A stretch of DNA of 64,000 nt. Origin: Azohydromonas lata NBRC 102462 (GTDB taxonomy: Bacteria > Pseudomonadota > Gammaproteobacteria > Burkholderiales > Burkholderiaceae_C). Of this stretch, positions 59,060 through 64,000 are shown piece after piece (within the stretch, counting starts at the first letter, position 1; each line of letters starts with the position of its first letter). Below the pieces are notes generated by a model. The model was not told the origin of the DNA and ran no database searches. It was given only the letters and a program-made list of their open reading frames with translations. The translations under genes were made by a program, and so were the position numbers. The stretch lies in the NCBI RefSeq assembly GCF_001571085.1, contig NZ_BCTC01000028.1, positions 1 to 64,000 on the forward strand, written 5' to 3'.

Positions 59060-59878
59060 ATGGCTGCCCGCTGGTTTCTTCCCTTACGCACCGTGCCCGC
59101 GCAAAGCCGCGCGCTGCGCGTGCTGACGCTTCCTCATGCCGGTGCGCCGCTGCGTTGCTATCGCTGGCTGGAGGGCTGCGTGGGCGACGACGTGGAGCTG
59201 TGGACGGTAGCGCTGCCTGGCCGCGGCAAGCGCCGCGCCGAGGAGGCGCACACGAGCGTGCACAGCATCGTGGAGGCGCTGGCCGACGAGCTGCCGGCGC
59301 TGGCCGAGGAGCCGTATGTGCTGTACGGCCACAGCATGGGGGCGCTGTTGGCGTTTGAGCTGGCGCGTGTGGCGCGCCGTCGCGGCTTGGCGTTGCCGGT
59401 GGCGCTGCTGCTCTCCGGCGCACGCTCGCCCGAGAGCTTCCTGATTCCGCAAGACCCGCCCTGCAGCCAATGGCCGCAGGGCAAGTTGGTGGACCACTTG
59501 CGCGCGTTGGGCGGCGTGGCGCCGGAGCTGCTGGCCTACGGCGAGCTGCTGGAGCTGTTCTTGCCGGCGGTGCGGGCCGACTACGCGCTGTGCGAGCGCT
59601 ACGAGCCGCGGGCCGAGCCGCCCTTGCCGGTGGCGATGGCGCTGATGAGCGGCACCGAAGACCGGGACGTGGACGACGAGTCCCTGACCGCCTGGGGCGC
59701 ACATGCGACGGGCCCGGTGGTGATGCGCAAGTTTTTGGGCGACCGCTTCTTCATCAACGGCCACCGCCGGGAGCTGCCGGCCTTCGTGACCACGCTGCTG
59801 CAGCACTGCAAGGCGGGCCAGGTGAAAACCTGGAACGCGGACGCCGGCGGCCCCGCGCCGGGCATGCAACCCGGCTGA
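59060..59878 (+). CDS. Type II thioesterase (alpha/beta hydrolase)
   Basis: A 272-residue thioesterase II of the GrsT/RifR family. The nucleophile is Ser92 in YGHSMGALLAFE. The general acid probably lies in MSGTEDRDVDDE and the catalytic His in FINGHRRELPA. The opening RVLTLPHAGAPLRCYR is family-typical. These enzymes clear mis-primed carrier proteins of peptide and polyketide synthases, yet no such synthase is in the window, so it may serve one elsewhere. I chose the ATG at 59060. Confidence 0.88.
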   Translation: MAARWFLPLRTVPAQSRALRVLTLPHAGAPLRCYRWLEGCVGDDVELWTVALPGRGKRRAEEAHTSVHSIVEALADELPALAEEPYVLYGHSMGALLAFELARVARRRGLALPVALLLSGARSPESFLIPQDPPCSQWPQGKLVDHLRALGGVAPELLAYGELLELFLPAVRADYALCERYEPRAEPPLPVAMALMSGTEDRDVDDESLTAWGAHATGPVVMRKFLGDRFFINGHRRELPAFVTTLLQHCKAGQVKTWNADAGGPAPGMQPG

Positions 59879-60228
59879 CCCAACCCCCGGCAATCACTTG
59901 TAGGAGGCCCGCTCGCGGGCCGAATGGCCGGCCGATTCCATATTTGCGCTGGCCCAAAATCCGCCGCCCCAGCAAATCTCCACGCGGCCACGGCCGTGTT
60001 TGCGAATACCCGCTGCAAGCCGCCCCGCCGCGGCATTCACCGCATTGTCATTCCCGCGCAGGCGGCCCTCAAACTGGCCGCGAACTGCGTTTTTGAAAAA
60101 CCAACCCGCGCCCGTTTCCCCAGACACGCACCGCGCCCCATTACGTCATACCCGCGAAAGCGGGTATCCACGAGTGCTAGTTCAGCGGCCCTGGATATCG
60201 CTCATGGGCGATGAATGCTTTGGCAAGT
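59879..60228. other. Intergenic region before the I-F array with palindromic repeats
   Basis: A 350-bp gap without a supported gene. It contains the hairpin GGCCCGC-TC-GCGGGCC (59906-59921) 28 bp after the thioesterase stop, possibly a terminator. A REP-like palindrome, CGTCATACCCGCGAAAGCGG onward, lies at 60144-60174. The array's distal end follows. Confidence 0.55.
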
Positions 60229-63200
60229 TTCCACGGCTGCCTATTCGGCAGTGAACGGTCATCAGCGGGCGGTCGTTGCTTTGACGGTTTTCTCAGCTAC
60301 CTATTCGGCAGTGAACACCCACAGCTCGAAGCCCAGCACCGGGATGATTTTCTCAGCTACCTATTCGGCAGTGAACCGTGGATCTGCTGCTTGATCGCTG
60401 CATAGATCTTTCTCAGCTACCTATTCGGCAGTGAACTACATGCCCGAGTGGACTCGCGGCAACGTCAATTTCTCAGCTACCTATTCGGCAGTGAACAAAG
60501 GAAATGCTAGAGCGAGGACCCGAGTATTTTTCTCAGCTACCTATTCGGCAGTGAACGTCGACCGCGAGAAGCTCCGCGAGTGAACGCATTTCTCAGCTAC
60601 CTATTCGGCAGTGAACGTAGTGGCCTCCTCACCGGCCTGTTGTCCGCATTTCTCAGCTACCTATTCGGCAGTGAACAGCGACTCCGCCGGCGTGGACGTC
60701 ATCAACCATTTCTCAGCTACCTATTCGGCAGTGAACACGGGCAACCAACTTTTGACGGTGGGCGCCGTTTTCTCAGCTACCTATTCGGCAGTGAACCTGG
60801 ACCTCGTGGCCGCGCCCAAGGCCCTCAATTTCTCAGCTACCTATTCGGCAGTGAACCCACCGTCGGCCTTGCGCAGCTTCCAACTGCTTTTCTCAGCTAC
60901 CTATTCGGCAGTGAACGTCGGACGTGGTGGGCCGCGAGCACCTCGCATTTTCTCAGCTACCTATTCGGCAGTGAACGCAATAACGGCGCTGGGTCGAAAC
61001 ATTCTGACTTTCTCAGCTACCTATTCGGCAGTGAACTTGGCCAGCACCTCGCGCAGTGACTGCGCATATTTCTCAGCTACCTATTCGGCAGTGAACGTTG
61101 GCCCGGACTTTCGTCACCAGAGCATCAATTTCTCAGCTACCTATTCGGCAGTGAACTTCAGCCACGGCGGCACGCTGCGCGCGCTGGTTTTCTCAGCTAC
61201 CTATTCGGCAGTGAACAGCCGCTGGATGCGCACGCTGGAGACCTACCATTTCTCAGCTACCTATTCGGCAGTGAACGGGCCCACCTTGGCCTTCTCGGCC
61301 TTGACCTTTTTCTCAGCTACCTATTCGGCAGTGAACATTCATGGCCTTGGCCATGTCATATATCGCTGTTTCTCAGCTACCTATTCGGCAGTGAACTGAG
61401 AGGACCGCCCCATGTTTGATTTGTTTTGTTTCTCAGCTACCTATTCGGCAGTGAACCGGCAATCAGCAGGTCCTGAGCCGATTTGCTATTTCTCAGCTAC
61501 CTATTCGGCAGTGAACACCCAGGCGGGCTCAACCTGGCGCACGGCCCATTTCTCAGCTACCTATTCGGCAGTGAACGGTCCACTGCAACTCCAGGCCTTG
61601 CATGCCCATTTCTCAGCTACCTATTCGGCAGTGAACGAATTCTGATCACGTCGCCGGCTGCGGGGACCTTTCTCAGCCACCTATTCGGCAGTGAACCAGG
61701 TGCACTCGTTGTGACTTGTTGACGCTTTTTTCTCAGTTACCTATTCGGCAGTGAACGCCAGCCGGCGTGACGATGCCGGCAGGGTCCATTTCTCAGCTAC
61801 CTATTCGGCAGTGAACGCCGGCGCCGAGTTCTGCCCGATCAAATTCCAGTTTCTCAGCTACCTATTCGGCAGTGAACTTCAACCTGCCGGACGTGGGCGG
61901 CAAGGGCAATTTCTCAGCTACCTATTCGGCAGTGAACGGGGTCCAGTTGCTGGCCGCCGTCCACCCACTGTTTCTCAGCTACCTATTCGGCAGTGAACAG
62001 CGACTTCAGCTTCGAGAAGTGGCTGCGCCTTTTCTCAGCTACCTATTCGGCAGTGAACGACGGCGTGATCTTCCGCCGCCGCGGCGTGATTTTCTCAGCT
62101 ACCTATTCGGCAGTGAACCACATGAGCACCAGGTGGTTGCCCTTCTCGCCTTTCTCAGCTACCTATTCGGCAGTGAACATTGCGATGACGAACTCGCCCC
62201 GGCCGGGCAATTTCTCAGCTACCTATTCGGCAGTGAACCGGCCCCGCATGGTTTTTGGGCTGCCGGACCATTTCTCAGCTACCTATTCGGCAGTGAACGG
62301 CGGGAAAACGTGGACCGTCATCCACTCAGATTTCTCAGCTACCTATTCGGCAGTGAACGCGCACTGTCCAAGAGATTGCGGACGTAATAGTTTCTCAGCT
62401 ACCTATTCGGCAGTGAACGGATCGGTGGCTAGGCGCTCGGCCCGCCGCTGTTTCTCAGCTACCTATTCGGCAGTGAACTCACCCGCGCCGAAGAAATCAC
62501 CTCGCGCCAGTTTCTCAGCTACCTATTCGGCAGTGAACGACAGCGTGACATTAAAAAGTTCGCTCGCATTTTTCTCAGCTACCTATTCGGCAGTGAACCT
62601 GGCACCGGCTTTCCGCCTGCCATTGTCGAAATTTCTCAGCTACCTATTCGGCAGTGAACATCAATGTTCGAGACGAAAAAAAGCCCGCTCAATTTCTCAG
62701 CTACCTATTCGGCAGTGAACGGTGTCGGCGAGAAACCCCAGGTCGACCAGCCATTTCTCAGCTACCTATTCGGCAGTGAACAAGTCCTCGGCGTACTCGC
62801 CACCGATGTCATATTTCTCAGCTACCTATTCGGCAGTGAACCGTTGATGATGCGGCCGGCAGCCGTCATCACGTTTCTCAGCTACCTATTCGGCAGTGAA
62901 CGCCGGTCCCGAGTCCGGCGCCACGTGCTGGATTTTCTCAGCTACCTATTCGGCAGTGAACCAACGACCCTGCCGGCGCGACCGGCAAGCAGCTTTCTCA
63001 GCTACCTATTCGGCAGTGAACTGCCGCGGCTGCGGCGCGTGCAGGCATCACCAGTTTCTCAGCTACCTATTCGGCAGTGAACCCTTGGCCTTGAAAGGGG
63101 TCAGGTAGGCATGGTTTCTCAGCTACCTATTCGGCAGTGAACCAAACCCCGCTCCGCGGCCTGCCTGGCTGAAATTTCTCAGCTACCTATTCGGCAGTGA

Positions 63201-64000
63201 ACTGCCGCGGCTGCGGCGCGTGCAGGCATCACCAGTTTCTCAGCTACCTATTCGGCAGTGAACGCGGACATGGAGGATTACGCCCGCTCCGCGCTTTTCT
63301 CAGCTACCTATTCGGCAGTGAACGACCGGCCGGTTAATGCCCGCCGCGATCAATTTTTCTCAGCTACCTATTCGGCAGTGAACACGTTGCGCGAGGGCGA
63401 GCGAGCCGCACACGATTTCTCAGCTACCTATTCGGCAGTGAACCAGCACTTCCACGGCTTCACGGTGGACGTAAATTTCTCAGCTACCTATTCGGCAGTG
63501 AACCAAGCCCAGCAGCAACCCGGCAAACGGCCGCTTTTCTCAGCTACCTATTCGGCAGTGAACGCCAAGGCGGCCGGGCACAAGCTGTTCTTCAACTTTC
63601 TCAGCTACCTATTCGGCAGTGAACTCGTCCGCGCTGAGCATCAGCGTCAATGCCGGTTTCTCAGCTACCTATTCGGCAGTGAACCTGGTGCACGAGGTAG
63701 CTCGCCGCCGCGCGGTTTTCTCAGCTACCTATTCGGCAGTGAACGGCGACGTGCGCGCGTGGTGGGTGCAGACGGTTTTCTCAGCTACCTATTCGGCAGT
63801 GAACTCCGGGTTCTTGTCGCGCCAGCGCTTGCCAATTTTCTCAGCTACCTATTCGGCAGTGAACGTGCCCAGGTCCACGATGCCCAAGATTTCGTTTTTC
63901 TCAGCTACCTATTCGGCAGTGAACGCCATTGCGCCGCCCTCCCTTATGGTTTTCATTTTCTCAGCTACCTATTCGGCAGTGAACAACTTCTACCCTAAGG
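60229..64000 (-). CRISPR. Type I-F CRISPR array, at least 63 repeats, continues past the window
   Basis: Repeats of 28 bp read on the minus strand begin GTTCACTGCCGAATAGG and end AGCTGAGAAA. This is the I-F (Csy) type repeat with hairpin CTGCC-GAATA-GGTAG. The spacing is 60 bp with 32- or 33-nt spacers. I count 63 repeats, from 60229 to the last at 63957-63984. The leftmost copy (60229-60256) is degenerate and two others carry single changes (61669, 61729), so the left end is the old, leader-distal end. The leader and any I-F cas genes lie to the right, outside the window. One spacer occurs twice. Confidence 0.97.

Noticed and set aside
60580-63998. Plus-strand reading frames with repeated FSATYSAVN / FLSYLFGSE peptides
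   Set aside because: They are CRISPR repeat translations of the I-F array, and the periodicity follows the 60-bp unit.

Overview
The window is GC-rich, densely packed DNA of proteobacterial type. The gene families (an MSHA-type pilus cluster, an orphan TRAP solute-binding protein, CaiB/BaiF and crotonase enzymes, a PQQ ethanol-dehydrogenase cluster, a PutA paired with an Lrp-type regulator) suggest a betaproteobacterium of the order Burkholderiales, probably Comamonadaceae. This placement is inferred from gene content and has not been tested by a search.

Layout. (1) 1-13864: an MSHA-type IV pilus cluster in two divergent operons. On the minus strand are mshI, a PilN-like gene, mshJ, K, L, M and N, the last cut by the window edge. 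On the plus strand are the pilin mshA, minor pilins, a large PilX-like protein, the ATPase mshE and the platform protein mshG. (2) 13890-24667: cyanase, a PhyH dioxygenase and a fused 5-oxoprolinase/hydantoinase on the minus strand, facing an orphan TRAP binding protein, a PAS/GGDEF/EAL protein and a class V aminotransferase. (3) 24707-29006: putA divergent from an Lrp/AsnC regulator. (4) 29031-35671: a PQQ-alcohol-oxidation island with a beta-propeller protein, a NarL-type two-component pair, a calcium-type PQQ dehydrogenase, a pentapeptide-repeat protein and a cytochrome c. An inverted motif GGGA-N5-TCCC recurs in its promoters. (5) 35761-41223: mixed genes, including a truncated hybrid kinase, a YgjP-like metallopeptidase, an AMACR-type CoA-transferase-family protein, a DUF2784 protein and a MocR-like regulator.

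(6) 41425-55670: a complete type I-E CRISPR-Cas locus (cas3, cas8e, cse2, cas7e, cas5e, cas6e, cas1, cas2), a leader with an exact IHF-consensus match, and an array of about 79 repeat units whose distal end is decaying and carries a 280-bp inverted-repeat element. (7) 55943-59878: an enoyl-CoA hydratase family protein, a chemotaxis receptor and a type II thioesterase. (8) 60229-64000: a second array of at least 63 repeats with a type I-F repeat, read on the minus strand and running off the right edge. Its leader and any I-F cas genes would lie outside the window.

The most striking observation is in the 294-bp gap between cas3 and cas8e. Two degenerate I-E-like repeats on the minus strand flank a 30-nt pseudo-spacer. 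The first 11 nt of this spacer match, except at position 6, a site about 85 bp away in the same gap, and that site carries the canonical I-E PAM AAG. This has the architecture of a crRNA-like RNA that guides Cascade to the cas8e promoter region and so represses its own effector genes (the CreR type of cas-regulating RNA).
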